Source of the DNA: Neobacillus massiliamazoniensis
GTDB lineage: Bacteria; Bacillota; Bacilli; Bacillales; Cytobacillaceae
Direction: 5' to 3'
DNA length: 64,000 nucleotides
Assembly: GCF_001048695.1 (NCBI RefSeq)
Contig: NZ_CVRB01000004.1
Span: forward strand, 124,001-188,000
In this document: positions 34,097-43,768 of the stretch, piece by piece
Position numbering within the stretch: position 1 is the first letter of the stretch
Layout of the letters: each line of letters opens with the position of its first letter
The notes under the pieces: generated by a model
Database searches by the model: none
What the model was told of the DNA's origin: nothing
What the model saw: the letters and a program-made list of their open reading frames with translations, nothing else
Translations under genes and position numbers: made by a program

Positions 34097-34675
34097 CTAT
34101 TGCAACGCTTTGATATCATGAATGATTTCATCATAAGGAACATTGTTAAATCCATTATATGATTTTCTAATATGTCCCTTTTGATCGATTAAATAAAGAT
34201 AGGTTTGATGAATCACTTGACTGCCTTCATCTGGTTTTTTGACGAAAGCCTTATAATTTGTCATTGCGTAGTTTTCAATAAACTGTTGAGTATATCCTGT
34301 TAAAAAGGTCCAATTTGTAAAATCCGCTTGAAACTGCTTTGCATAACGGGCAAGTCCTTCTGGAGAATCCACTGATGGATCCACACTAAACGATACAAAT
34401 TCAACATTCTTTAATCCGTTATCTTTAACCATCTTTTGCAGTTTGGCAACGTGTTGGGTCATTGGAGGACATACATCCGCACAGCTTGTAAAAATGAAGT
34501 CTGAAATCCAAACCTTCCCCTTTAGATCCTTTAATCCAAATGATTTATTATCTTGGTTTGTTGCCGAAAAATCCTTTATTGGCCAATCGACAGCATTTTT
34601 AATTTCTTTCTTCCCGCATGCAGACAGTAATAAAATAGTAATAACCAACATAATGACAGTAAAACGAAATTTCAT
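34097..34675 (-). CDS. ypmQ: SCO1/SenC family copper chaperone (YpmQ)
   Basis: 192 aa from ATG 34675 (AGGTGA 7 nt upstream). Lipobox LLSAC, thioredoxin-like fold with the copper-binding CADVC motif and the distal His in QVIHQTYLY. In B. subtilis the orthologue (BsSCO) is needed for CuA assembly in cytochrome c oxidase caa3. It lies upstream of ypmR. Confidence 0.93.
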   Translation of the reverse strand: MKFRFTVIMLVITILLLSACGKKEIKNAVDWPIKDFSATNQDNKSFGLKDLKGKVWISDFIFTSCADVCPPMTQHVAKLQKMVKDNGLKNVEFVSFSVDPSVDSPEGLARYAKQFQADFTNWTFLTGYTQQFIENYAMTNYKAFVKKPDEGSQVIHQTYLYLIDQKGHIRKSYNGFNNVPYDEIIHDIKALQ

Positions 34676-34771
34676 AAAATCACCTGCAACTTTCACCTAT
34701 TCATCGTCAATAATATTAGCAAAGTTATGAAAAAGAAGGAAGTAAACCGCTTTCAAGTCAATCACTCTCAT

Positions 34772-34798
34772 TCTAGAGGGTGTCAGGCACCGACCAGT
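34772..34798. repeat. dispersed repeat, GTGTCAGGCACC type
   Basis: AGGGTGTCAGGCACCGACC: another copy of the short inverted repeat seen at 32456 and 48563, between the kinase stop codon and ypmQ. Its GGTGCC-type arms may help terminate the kinase transcript. Confidence 0.55.
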
Positions 34799-36433
34799 TT
34801 ACGGCATTTCTTCGCTCCATAAAGGAACATATATTCTAAAGGTAGTTCCTTCTCCTTTAATGCTCTTTACATCAATATGTCCTCTCATTTTATCTACAAT
34901 TTGATAGCAGACCATTAGTCCGATTCCTGTTCCCTTTTCCTTAAGAGAGTAAAACGCTGTTCCTAATCGACACAATTCATCAGAAGACATGCCAATCCCA
35001 GTATCTGAAATTTCAAACAATCCAAACTCTCCACTTTTTTTCACTTTAAGGGATAGAATGCCTCCAGATTTCATGGCTTCAATTCCATTCTTTACAATAT
35101 TAATCAATACCTGTTTTAATTCACCCTGGTTCCCTTTTACATATACATCTTCATCCAAAACCATTTGTAAAGTAATGTTTTTTGACATTAAAGCAAAGGT
35201 ATTCATTAAGTCCATCACTTTTGAAGCTATTTCACTTGCTGTCACTTTTTCGATTTGATCAAGATCTGGCTTTGCTAATGACAGATAGTCGTTAATGATC
35301 ATCTCTGCCCGGTTTAATTCTTCAATCATTAATTGAATGTAGGTTATTTCATCCTTACTCATATGTTCACTTACTAAAAAGATTTGTAAAAAGCCTCTAA
35401 CCACTGTCATTGGGTTTCTAATTTCATGGGCCACTGATGCAGCGAGCTGCCCGATTGCATTCATTTTTTCCGCCCTTTGCAATTCCTTTTGAATTCTTGT
35501 TTTTGCAATTATTTTATCCATTTCATCAATTGCATCCTCAAAAAAATGGGTGTTTCCCAGATTCACAGTTATCGAGCCAAATTCTTTATATGTATCGGAA
35601 AGACGTTCAAATAGAAGAGCTAAATGATCGGTCATTTGATTAAAGTTTTCGCCCAACTTCGCCAAATCTGATTGATCAGAAATATGTAATTTCACGTTAA
35701 AGTTTCCCGCACTAACAGCATTAATACCCGAAATGATCTCATGAACAGGTTCAAAAACCTTTTTAAGACCCCATCTTAATGTAAAGTAAACGATCGTTGT
35801 AACAAAAAAAATAGAAATAAATAGGTAGAGTCCCATCTTCGATTTATAGGATGTAACACTTGATGCATTGACATTGGCTGCAAAAATGGCAATTATTTTT
35901 CCATGATGATCGTAAATGGGCTGAAAAGCAGTTATCCACATACCATTTTGGTCGCGATATATCTGACTGGTAGTTAAATTATTGGTTTCTACTGCCTTGT
36001 TATACCCAATAAGGAACTCTTTTCCCGCAGAGTAGGTGCTGAAATTGTCAAGTTCGTATGCACCATCCCTCTTTTTAGCAGTAATAAATGTGAATTTATT
36101 TAATTGTATTTTTTTAGTAACGACAACATATCCATTAAAAAATCTGGAATTTTTTTTCATTAGTCTTGCTAAAATCTCATTTAGATTTTTATTTGTATTA
36201 GAGTTTTCACTCTTTTTATCAATTACATCTTGAATTACCACTTCGGGAATAGAATCGAACCACAAGGTGGCAATTCCCTTTGCCCGTTCCGTCAATTGAT
36301 TCTCCATCTGATTTAACTGATAGAAAAGAACAGTACCCGCAGTTGAGACAACGACCAAGAAGGCTATTAAAAAAGAAAATATGAACACCTTTCGATATAA
36401 AGGCAATTCCTTCTCATGTTCATTATATGTCAT
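34799..36433 (-). CDS. sporulation-type orphan sensor histidine kinase
   Basis: 544 aa: transmembrane helix (about 14-36), extracellular dCache-like sensor (about 37-205), second helix (about 206-228), HAMP (about 230-283), HisKA with AHEIRNPMTVVRGFLQ (phospho-His) and HATPase_c with N, G1 (DTGIGM) and G2 (GTGIGL) boxes. The H-box type matches the KinA-E sporulation kinases, and there is no response regulator nearby, so it may feed the Spo0F phosphorelay (inference). AAAGGG lies 8 nt before the ATG. It lies between ypmQ and degV. Confidence 0.9.
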   Translation of the reverse strand: MTYNEHEKELPLYRKVFIFSFLIAFLVVVSTAGTVLFYQLNQMENQLTERAKGIATLWFDSIPEVVIQDVIDKKSENSNTNKNLNEILARLMKKNSRFFNGYVVVTKKIQLNKFTFITAKKRDGAYELDNFSTYSAGKEFLIGYNKAVETNNLTTSQIYRDQNGMWITAFQPIYDHHGKIIAIFAANVNASSVTSYKSKMGLYLFISIFFVTTIVYFTLRWGLKKVFEPVHEIISGINAVSAGNFNVKLHISDQSDLAKLGENFNQMTDHLALLFERLSDTYKEFGSITVNLGNTHFFEDAIDEMDKIIAKTRIQKELQRAEKMNAIGQLAASVAHEIRNPMTVVRGFLQIFLVSEHMSKDEITYIQLMIEELNRAEMIINDYLSLAKPDLDQIEKVTASEIASKVMDLMNTFALMSKNITLQMVLDEDVYVKGNQGELKQVLINIVKNGIEAMKSGGILSLKVKKSGEFGLFEISDTGIGMSSDELCRLGTAFYSLKEKGTGIGLMVCYQIVDKMRGHIDVKSIKGEGTTFRIYVPLWSEEMP

Positions 36434-36451
36434 ACAAAGATCCCTTTCGCG

Positions 36452-36480
36452 TTCTACATGATGTAAAAATTCTACATGAT
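36452..36480 (-). promoter_or_regulatory. 11-bp direct repeats before the kinase gene
   Basis: ATCATGTAGAA occurs twice on the minus strand, 18 bp apart (36452-36462 and 36470-36480), about 20 bp upstream of the kinase start. A candidate activator or repressor site; no factor can be named. Confidence 0.4.
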
Positions 36481-36534
36481 AGGTGGAAATTCCTTTTTCA
36501 TAACAGAAAATTGAAATAATTAGTTTATAAAGTC

Positions 36535-36563
36535 AAAAACCTCTAAATCTTTTAGTTTAGAGG
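36535..36563 (-). terminator. degV terminator
   Basis: CCTCTAAA / TTTAGAGG with an 8-nt loop and T-tract on the minus strand. Confidence 0.85.
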
Positions 36564-36575
36564 CTTTTCGACTTA

Positions 36576-37418
36576 TTAATCATAATAATACATTAAAGCA
36601 ATGGCTCCTGCTCCTGTATGGGTAATGATGGTTGGATTTGTATAATCAATTTCTACATCATTAAATCCTGTCAGTTCATAAATACTTTCTTGTATTCTTA
36701 TGGCAAGCTCGTAAGCTCCTGCATGGGCAATGCCAACACCACGGATGGTTCTTCCAGAAATATCTTCAGCAAATTGCTTCACTAAAAATTTTACTACTTG
36801 TGAATGGCTTCGAACCTTTGTTACGGGTGTATATTCTGCACCCTCCAGTGAAGCAATTGGTTTAATGTTTAACAAAGAACCAATGAATGCTTTCCCCTTC
36901 CCAATTCGTCCACCTTTAACAAGATTTTCTAACGTGTCAACCATGACGTATAGCTTAGTATGATTGGAAATAGTTTCTAACCGCTCCAGAATTTCTTCGA
37001 CACTCTTCCCCTTCATGGCGAGTGTAGAAGCTTCTTTCACTTGAAAAGAGAGTGCCTTTGAAATAAACTTTGAATCCACAACTGTTACCTTCGTATTCGT
37101 CATTTGAGCAGCACACTCGGCGGACCGAACAGTTCCACTCATTTTCCCTGACATATGGATCGATAACACTTCATACCCTTCTGCTCCAAGCTGGTCATAC
37201 ACTTGAAGAAAAGCACCTGTAGATGGTTGAGAACTTTTTGGTAATTCTTCAGATTTATTCATAAGTTTGATAAATTCAACAGGATTTAAATCTACACGGT
37301 CTAAATAAGTTTTGCCATTTATGGTTACTGTCAAAGGCACGACCACAATGTCAAGATTTTCAATTACTTCTGTAGACAAATCTAATGTTGAATCGGTTAC
37401 AATTTTTATTTTGTTCAT
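36576..37418 (-). CDS. DegV family fatty-acid-binding protein
   Basis: 280 aa. The DegV fold signature is present: VTDSTLDLS at the start, SQPSTGAF, HMSGKMSGT and GRIGKGKAF. DegV/FakB proteins hold a fatty acid for phosphorylation by FakA. The paralogue number in this genome is unknown, so no gene name is given. Single gene flanked by a terminator and MITE copy 6. Confidence 0.93.
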   Translation of the reverse strand: MNKIKIVTDSTLDLSTEVIENLDIVVVPLTVTINGKTYLDRVDLNPVEFIKLMNKSEELPKSSQPSTGAFLQVYDQLGAEGYEVLSIHMSGKMSGTVRSAECAAQMTNTKVTVVDSKFISKALSFQVKEASTLAMKGKSVEEILERLETISNHTKLYVMVDTLENLVKGGRIGKGKAFIGSLLNIKPIASLEGAEYTPVTKVRSHSQVVKFLVKQFAEDISGRTIRGVGIAHAGAYELAIRIQESIYELTGFNDVEIDYTNPTIITHTGAGAIALMYYYD

Positions 37419-37511
37419 TAATTCACATCCCTACCAATACTCCTATGTATTATACAGGTTACTCCCTCTTAAATAAATAAAATCTCCCATTTTCTTAAGT
37501 TTTTATTAAAA

Positions 37512-37693
37512 TGCTCTGTTAAACTTTCCTGTTGATTTCCGTTCAAGAAGCTCGCTTTCCGAGGGCGGTTCGGGAGCCTCCTCAAGCAGTAAGCCTGCGG
37601 GGTCTCCCTTGACCCGTTTTTCCCGCAAGAGTCTCGCGCCTTCCACTCCAATCAACATAGTGGCAAAATCAACAATGAACTTTTAATATAGCC
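37512..37693 (+). mobile_element. MITE copy 6 (decayed, 182 bp)
   Basis: Left end TGCTCTGTTAAAC (first G mutated), right end TTTTAATATAGCC. The centre is partly deleted and more diverged than in other copies. Flanking 8-mers TATTAAAA and TATAAAAA match at 7 of 8, consistent with an older insertion. Confidence 0.85.
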
Positions 37694-37737
37694 TATAAAA
37701 AACAAAAGAGCACCGGTTTCCCGATGCCCAACTTCCC

Positions 37738-37989
37738 TTATGCATTATTTTTAAGTTCGCCAACTTTAAATAGTTGTTCGTAATCCGGCCATTTCATAAC
37801 CTTTTTTAAATAATCTTTAAAGGAGTAGCATTTTTTGGGCTTATTTTCCTTATAAATGGACGTTATTAGCGTCTGTAAACGGACTTGGATCATAAAACGA
37901 TAGGTGCTATCTTCCTCCAATACAGGAATATCCATGACTTTAACCTTCTGTCCAACAACATTTTTGAACTCTAGGCTTTTGAATAACAA
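37738..37989 (-). CDS. ypmP: DUF2535 family protein (YpmP)
   Basis: 83 aa. The core SLEFKN-VGQKVKV and YLKKVMKWPDYEQLF match YpmP as I recall it. I choose TTG 37989, which has AGAGG 10 nt upstream and gives the expected MLFKSLEFKN start; an upstream TTG at 37998 overlaps the ribosome site. It marks the left edge of the backbone next to the hydrogenase operon. Confidence 0.8.
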   Translation of the reverse strand: MLFKSLEFKNVVGQKVKVMDIPVLEEDSTYRFMIQVRLQTLITSIYKENKPKKCYSFKDYLKKVMKWPDYEQLFKVGELKNNA

Positions 37990-38154
37990 AATAATCAATC
38001 CTCTTTTTCACCCGTTTGAATCTATTATACACCACTCATCCCTCGAAATGTGTCTATTTCTGCTTGGCATTTTAAAATATTTGTGAATTATTTACACTTG
38101 ATAAGTTGAAAAAGAAAAAACAGGTGATGTTACCCAAGAGGGTATTTTACCGTC

Positions 38155-39156
38155 TTAGCATATTCGTGGAAACATCGTTCCTGACAGTCTATTTAATAAT
38201 CTATTTGAGCCGAGTGGTGTTTCAAGTAATAATTGGCCTTTTCCTTTACCGATAATAGAACCAATGACAACGGCATCGTGGCCTTCTGGGAATCCACGTA
38301 ATATTTCTATAACTCTATCTTTATCTTTATTAGCAACAATAATAATCGCTTTTCCTTCGTTTGCTAAATAAAGCGGGTCAAAGCCTAATAGATCACAAAC
38401 TCCATGGACTTCTTCCTTCACAGGAAGGGAAGATTCATTAATTTTCATTGTTAGATGAAAATCCTCGGCTATTTCTACAAGAGTAGTTGCCAGCCCACCC
38501 CTTGTTGGATCACGCATGATGCGGACTCCATTAGTAGACGTTAGGACCTCACTAAGCATTTGATTTAAGGAAGCACAATCGCTTTTGGTTGGAACTGTGA
38601 TGCCTAATTCTCCTCGTGCAGCTAACACGGCAATCCCGTGATCACCAATGGTGCCTGACACCACGATAGCATCACCTTCTTCAAATTCAAGGCTGCAGCC
38701 AATTCCTTGTTCATAAATTCCTATGCCGGTCGTATTAATATACACTCCGTCAGCACTGCCTCGTTCGACTACCTTTGTATCTCCTGCAACAATCGTAACA
38801 CCTGTTTTTTTAGCTTCATTTGCCATGTCGGAAACAATTCTCTTCAAATCTGAAATAGAAAAGCCTTCTTCAATAACAAAGCCACATGTTAAGTAAAGAG
38901 GCATCGCTCCACTTACTGAGAGGTCATTTACCGTTCCAGCTACTGCCAATTTACCGATGGAACCACCCGGAAAGAAAATAGGCTTGATAACAAAAGAGTC
39001 CGTTGTGACCGCAATTTTGCTGCCAGTGATATTCAAGGATGCAGCATCAAACATTGCGGCATTGCCATCCCCGAAAGCTTCCACAAAGATTTCACGGATT
39101 AAACGGTGGCTTAATTCGCCGCCATCTCCGTGTGCTAGGCTGATATATTTCTCCAT
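38155..39156 (-). CDS. hypE: hydrogenase maturation protein HypE
   Basis: 333 aa. It dehydrates a thiocarbamate to thiocyanate on its C-terminal Cys for the [NiFe] CN ligands. It ends in PRIC, the required terminal cysteine, and has the PurM-like ATP-binding segments DSFVIKP and VAGDTKVV. It shares one base with hypD and is the last gene of the hydrogenase operon. Confidence 0.97.
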   Translation of the reverse strand: MEKYISLAHGDGGELSHRLIREIFVEAFGDGNAAMFDAASLNITGSKIAVTTDSFVIKPIFFPGGSIGKLAVAGTVNDLSVSGAMPLYLTCGFVIEEGFSISDLKRIVSDMANEAKKTGVTIVAGDTKVVERGSADGVYINTTGIGIYEQGIGCSLEFEEGDAIVVSGTIGDHGIAVLAARGELGITVPTKSDCASLNQMLSEVLTSTNGVRIMRDPTRGGLATTLVEIAEDFHLTMKINESSLPVKEEVHGVCDLLGFDPLYLANEGKAIIIVANKDKDRVIEILRGFPEGHDAVVIGSIIGKGKGQLLLETPLGSNRLLNRLSGTMFPRIC

Positions 39157-40268
39157 TAGAAACTCTCCCTCATGTAATGATAATAAGCAGCACAGCTTCC
39201 TTCAGCCGATACCATGCACGGTCCTATAGGGTTCATAGGGTTACAGGCTTTTCCAAACAATGGGCATTCTTTTGGGGAAATCAAGCCGCGGATCACTTCA
39301 CCACAGCGACATTTAGTTTTTCTTGGTTCGCCAACTTTAACCGTAAATCTTTTCTTTGCATTAAACTGGTCGTATTCCGATTTAAAATCTAGCCCACTAT
39401 TTGGAATAACACCAATTCCGCGCCATGCTTCTTCACATGGAGTTAAATATTTATTAAGCCACTGGTGGATAACTTGATTTCCCGTTTTACTTACAATAGA
39501 TTGAAGATTGTTTTCAATTGCAACCTTGCCATTTACAGCTAAATCAATCAATTTATAAATTCCGGAGAGCAGATCGGCTGTCTCGAAGCCGGTAATCACA
39601 CCGGAAATATGATAATCATCGACTAAATACTGATAAGAATCTTCGCCTATAACAATGGAAACATGACCCGGAAGCAAAAAGCCATCTAAATGGACCTCGC
39701 CTGAATCCAATAAATAACGGAGTATCGGTTCTACTAACTTGGTTGCCATCCAAATCGAAAAATTCTTAATACCGCGATTTTCTGCTTCGCCTATCATGAG
39801 TGTTAAAATCGGAATTGTCGTTTCGAAGCCAATACCGAGAAAAATGACTTCCTTATCAGGATTTTCTTCCGCCACTTTAACAGCATCTACAGGAGAATAT
39901 AATACCCGGATATCTTTTCCAGAAATCTTGGAATCTAACAATGTTTTATTAGAACCGGGAACCCTCATCATATCACCAAACGTGCAGATAATCCGATTCT
40001 CACCTTCCGCCAAAGCAATCATGGCATCAATCGATTTTTGGTCAGTCACGCAAACCGGGCAACCTGGACCGGAAATCAAGTTGACATCCTCCATTATGAG
40101 TGATTTTACCCCTGTCCGTGCTAGAGACATCGTATGTGAGCCGCACACTTCCATGAATGCGGGCTTGCGTCCAAATTTATGCTGGAACTCTTTTGCTTTT
40201 TGAATGACTGCCTCGGCAAGCGGTTTGCAGATTTCCGGATTATTTGACTGCTTCAGAATTTCTAGCAT
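39156..40268 (-). CDS. hypD: hydrogenase maturation protein HypD
   Basis: 370 aa from ATG 40268 (GGAGG 10 nt upstream). An iron-sulfur scaffold that, with HypC, holds Fe while CN and CO are attached. It has MEVCGSHT, GPGCPVCVT and FLGIGFETT, and C-terminal cluster Cys in CRCGEVIRG and CPLFGKAC. It overlaps hypC by 29 bp. Confidence 0.97.
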   Translation of the reverse strand: MLEILKQSNNPEICKPLAEAVIQKAKEFQHKFGRKPAFMEVCGSHTMSLARTGVKSLIMEDVNLISGPGCPVCVTDQKSIDAMIALAEGENRIICTFGDMMRVPGSNKTLLDSKISGKDIRVLYSPVDAVKVAEENPDKEVIFLGIGFETTIPILTLMIGEAENRGIKNFSIWMATKLVEPILRYLLDSGEVHLDGFLLPGHVSIVIGEDSYQYLVDDYHISGVITGFETADLLSGIYKLIDLAVNGKVAIENNLQSIVSKTGNQVIHQWLNKYLTPCEEAWRGIGVIPNSGLDFKSEYDQFNAKKRFTVKVGEPRKTKCRCGEVIRGLISPKECPLFGKACNPMNPIGPCMVSAEGSCAAYYHYMRESF

Positions 40269-40476
40269 GAATAAGCTTCCTCCATTCTTCCACACTTTGT
40301 CTGGCATAGTTTTCATCAACAATACTCATCGCCTGGCCGGCATGAACAATTACAAAATCCCCCAGTTTTATTTCAGGAACAAAAATGGTTCCTACGGTCG
40401 TTTGTGACCCCATCACATCAACCACTGCACTATATTCCATCATTTTGACTACTTTAGCTGGTACTCCTACACACAT
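40240..40476 (-). CDS. hypC: hydrogenase maturation chaperone HypC
   Basis: 78 aa starting MCVGVPAKV, with the essential Cys2 that binds Fe with HypD, and the GDFVIVHAGQAMS barrel motif. It overlaps hypF by 10 bp and hypD by 29 bp. Confidence 0.96.
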   Translation of the reverse strand: MCVGVPAKVVKMMEYSAVVDVMGSQTTVGTIFVPEIKLGDFVIVHAGQAMSIVDENYARQSVEEWRKLIHARNSEAVK

Positions 40477-42758
40477 GATAAAGACCTCCTTTTTGCTGCG
40501 GCAACAACCAATTGCCCGTAAGATAATCCTCCGTCATTACATGGTACCTTTACAGGCAGATAGACATTAAACCCTAATCTAGTTAATTCTGTATTGAGCC
40601 TTTTTCTTAAATACCGATTATGGATACTTCCTCCTGATAAAACAACTGTTTTTTCCGTTTCAGGAGCTATACTTTGTAAATGCGACATGGCCGAAACAAT
40701 TGCCTGAACGACAGTTTCATGGAATCGCCCGCTTATCTCAGAAATGTCCTTATTTTCAATAATATCCTCAGCAATTTCTAAAATTGTTTTAGAAAAATGA
40801 ATAGATAAAATTTCTTCATTCCTTAAATCAAAAGGGTAAGGAAGATAAACTTTCCGATCATCCGCCAGTTCGGCTAATTTAATCGCTGCTTCCCCGTCAT
40901 AGGTAGACATTTTCGCCACCCCACATAGCGCACTAACGGCATCAAACAGCCTACCGCATGTTCCTGCCATAACGGTGTTTATGTTCTTCTCAATCATTAC
41001 TTTTAAAATATCAATCTCTGGTAATTTATCAGCAAAAATCTCCTTCGCCAATTCTATTCCCTTTTTTCCATGTAACGATATTAACATGGCAGTTGCATTA
41101 CGCCATGGCTCACGTATACACTTTTCACTGCCTGGAAGAGGAGTATAGTGTAAATGGGACATACGCTCGAATTCAGATGCATCACCGTAGAAGATTTCAA
41201 ACCCCCAAATGCTTCCATCAAATCCATATCCCGTTCCATCTAAAATAATTCCATATGCTTTTCCAGCAATCTGATGTTCCTCTAAGCAAGCTGCCATATG
41301 GGCATGATGATGCTGTACTTCTAACACTTCTGCAAATCCATATTCTTTTACTAGATTTTTTACTTGATAGCCCGGGTGGGCATCAATAACTGCTGTTGTT
41401 TTAGGTGTATCAATCCATTTTAAAAGATGTTCTAATTCACGTTGATAATGATGGATCGTTTCAATATTCTCTAAATCTCCGATATGGGGACCAATAAAAA
41501 TTTGTTCATTACGACCAATCGTAAAGGTCGTTTTTTGCTGGCCACCAAAAGAGACAATCCCTGACACATCTTTATCTGTTAATATAGGGTCTGGAACAAA
41601 TCCTCTTGACCTTCGCAATAAGTCAAGTTTTCCATCATTAATTTGAACAACAGAATCATCGACTGGATGGAGAATCTCACGATTATGAATGAGATAATAA
41701 TCTGCAATTCCATCAAGATATTGAAAGGCTTCTTCATCTTTAAATAGAATCGGCATTCCAGAAGGATTGGCACTCGTCATGACAAGGCAAGTAAGTTCAG
41801 GGTCGGCCAAGATCAAATGGTGCAGCGGTGTATATGGGAGCATGGCTCCAATTGTTCTCATTCCGGGGGCCAATGCATCTGCCAGCCCGTAGTATCCATT
41901 TTTCTTCATTACGACGATAGGGGATTCCGGACTTTTCAAAACTTCTGCTTCAGCATTATTAAAATCTGCAAATTTCTCAATTTCAGATATGGAAGCAGCC
42001 ATCACTGCTAATGGTCTTAATGGTCGTTTTTTCCTTTTTCTTAATGTTACAACCGCCTGCTCATTCCTCGCATCACAACTAAGGTGATAACCTCCCAGCC
42101 CTTTAATAGCAACAATTTTCCCCTCTTTTAAATGCTTGATGGTAGCTTTAATAGGATTCTCTAATTCTATCTCCAAACCTTGAGAATTTAACAAACGCAC
42201 TTTTGGACCACAGTTTGGACATGCTATCGGCTGGGCATGATGGCGCCTATTTCTCGGATCTTCATATTCCCTACGGCAATCTTCACACATCGGAAATTCC
42301 TTCATGGACGTATAGGGACGATCATAGGGTAATTCCTCAATAATGGTATAACGCGGCCCACATTGTGTACAATTGATGAAAGGATATTGGTAACGAAAAT
42401 CTGACGGATCGTTCATTTCCGTTAAACAATCATCACAAACAGCTGAATCAATTGGGATAACTAACATGGAAGTGCCGCTCCGTTCGCTTTCTATAATAGA
42501 AAAATCAACTGCATGTTGCACCTTGGTATCATGTACCAAAATCTCATTTATTTTCGAGAGTCTCGGAGCTTTCGTCTTTAAGTCTGAAAGAAACGCTTCT
42601 ATTGAAGTGGGGTTTCCTTCGAGATGAATCTTGACACCATCCATATTATTTTGCACAGTACCCACTAATTTGTGGATGTCAGCAAGCTGAAATACAAATG
42701 GCCGGAAACCGACACCTTGTACTCTGCCGCGAACAGATACTTTTACTGCTGTACGCAT
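40467..42758 (-). CDS. hypF: carbamoyltransferase HypF
   Basis: 763 aa. It makes the thiocarbamate on HypE from carbamoyl phosphate. Order: acylphosphatase domain (about 1-90, VRGRVQGVGFRPFVF), paired zinc fingers (CDDC, CTQC, CEDC, CPNC, about 110-185), YrdC-like domain (about 200-385) and Kae1-like domain with HHHAHMAAC. Complete. It overlaps hypB by 16 bp. Confidence 0.97.
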   Translation of the reverse strand: MRTAVKVSVRGRVQGVGFRPFVFQLADIHKLVGTVQNNMDGVKIHLEGNPTSIEAFLSDLKTKAPRLSKINEILVHDTKVQHAVDFSIIESERSGTSMLVIPIDSAVCDDCLTEMNDPSDFRYQYPFINCTQCGPRYTIIEELPYDRPYTSMKEFPMCEDCRREYEDPRNRRHHAQPIACPNCGPKVRLLNSQGLEIELENPIKATIKHLKEGKIVAIKGLGGYHLSCDARNEQAVVTLRKRKKRPLRPLAVMAASISEIEKFADFNNAEAEVLKSPESPIVVMKKNGYYGLADALAPGMRTIGAMLPYTPLHHLILADPELTCLVMTSANPSGMPILFKDEEAFQYLDGIADYYLIHNREILHPVDDSVVQINDGKLDLLRRSRGFVPDPILTDKDVSGIVSFGGQQKTTFTIGRNEQIFIGPHIGDLENIETIHHYQRELEHLLKWIDTPKTTAVIDAHPGYQVKNLVKEYGFAEVLEVQHHHAHMAACLEEHQIAGKAYGIILDGTGYGFDGSIWGFEIFYGDASEFERMSHLHYTPLPGSEKCIREPWRNATAMLISLHGKKGIELAKEIFADKLPEIDILKVMIEKNINTVMAGTCGRLFDAVSALCGVAKMSTYDGEAAIKLAELADDRKVYLPYPFDLRNEEILSIHFSKTILEIAEDIIENKDISEISGRFHETVVQAIVSAMSHLQSIAPETEKTVVLSGGSIHNRYLRKRLNTELTRLGFNVYLPVKVPCNDGGLSYGQLVVAAAKRRSLSCV

Positions 42759-43405
42759 CGATCGAATGCTCCTTCAATCCAGGAGAACCATTCATTCAGC
42801 CCTTCTTTTGTTCTTGCAGAAAGTGAAATTAATGTTGATTCAGGGTTAATTTCAATTAAGTCCCTTCTTGCTTCTTCAACACTAAAATCAAGATATGGTA
42901 ATAAATCAATTTTATTTAGTAAAACGAGTTCAGTCCTCATGAACATTTGCGGGTATTTCGGAATCTTGTCATTTCCTTCTGGCACACTTAGGACAGCTAC
43001 CTTATGATTTTGCCCGAGGTCATAACCCGATGGACAAACGAGATTGCCAACATTTTCAATAAACAATATATCGATTTCATCAAGGTCAAATTCTCCTAAT
43101 GAAGCTGCAACCATTCTTGCATCAAGGTGACAGCCGCCATGCGTATTAATTTGAACGGCTTTTGCCCCCGTTGCCCGAATCCGATCCGCATCTCTTTCTG
43201 TGGCTAAATCGCCCTCAATAACAGCAATCCGATATTTTTCCGATAAAATCCTTACGGTTTCTTCTAATAATGTTGTTTTTCCTGCTCCAGGTGAACTCAT
43301 GAGATTTATCACTAAGGTATTAGTTCGTTCAAACAGTTCACGATTAAACTCTGCAGCCTTATTGTTATTTGTTAATACATCTGTTCTTAACATAACCTTC
43401 ATCAT
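42743..43405 (-). CDS. hypB: hydrogenase nickel-insertion GTPase HypB
   Basis: 220 aa. P-loop SSPGAGKTT (about 37-45), the CHLDA-type nickel/zinc site in THGGCHLDA, and NKIDLL. The N-terminal His-rich Ni-storage stretch and CxxCGC motif of some HypBs are absent, so it is the minimal GTPase form. It overlaps hypA by 4 bp. Confidence 0.96.
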   Translation of the reverse strand: MMKVMLRTDVLTNNNKAAEFNRELFERTNTLVINLMSSPGAGKTTLLEETVRILSEKYRIAVIEGDLATERDADRIRATGAKAVQINTHGGCHLDARMVAASLGEFDLDEIDILFIENVGNLVCPSGYDLGQNHKVAVLSVPEGNDKIPKYPQMFMRTELVLLNKIDLLPYLDFSVEEARRDLIEINPESTLISLSARTKEGLNEWFSWIEGAFDRCVQQ

Positions 43406-43758
43406 TCATGACTCCCTTCATATGATAAAACTTGAAAAGTCTCTCCTGTCAGAATTTTACCTGATGGAATTTGACAGTTAGGGCAAAGCGCTATTTTTTG
43501 AGTAGGCTGGTACTGTACGCCACAAATTACACATTCCGCCTTCGCTTCTTCAAGATGAATGATTAACTCAGCTTCCTTATGGAAAAGGTGCAAATTTTGA
43601 TCACGAAAAATATCAAAAGCCATTCTTAATGCATCAGGCATCGCGTTCGATATTTCTCCGACGATCAATTCAACCTTGGAAATATTGTTAATTCTTTTCT
43701 CTAATGCATCTTCTTGAACAAGTTGAAGAATATCTCCCATTAACGACATTTCATGCAT
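43402..43758 (-). CDS. hypA: hydrogenase nickel-insertion protein HypA
   Basis: 118 aa. I start at ATG 43758 with AAGGTG 6 nt upstream, giving the invariant MHE nickel-binding start; a longer frame upstream overlaps the preceding gene. Zinc site CVIC ... CPNC. It works with HypB. Confidence 0.96.
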   Translation of the reverse strand: MHEMSLMGDILQLVQEDALEKRINNISKVELIVGEISNAMPDALRMAFDIFRDQNLHLFHKEAELIIHLEEAKAECVICGVQYQPTQKIALCPNCQIPSGKILTGETFQVLSYEGSHE

Positions 43759-43768
43759 CGTATTCACC

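Noticed and set aside
39739-40203. 154-aa plus-strand frame
   Set aside because: Antisense shadow of hypD, which has all its motifs on the other strand.
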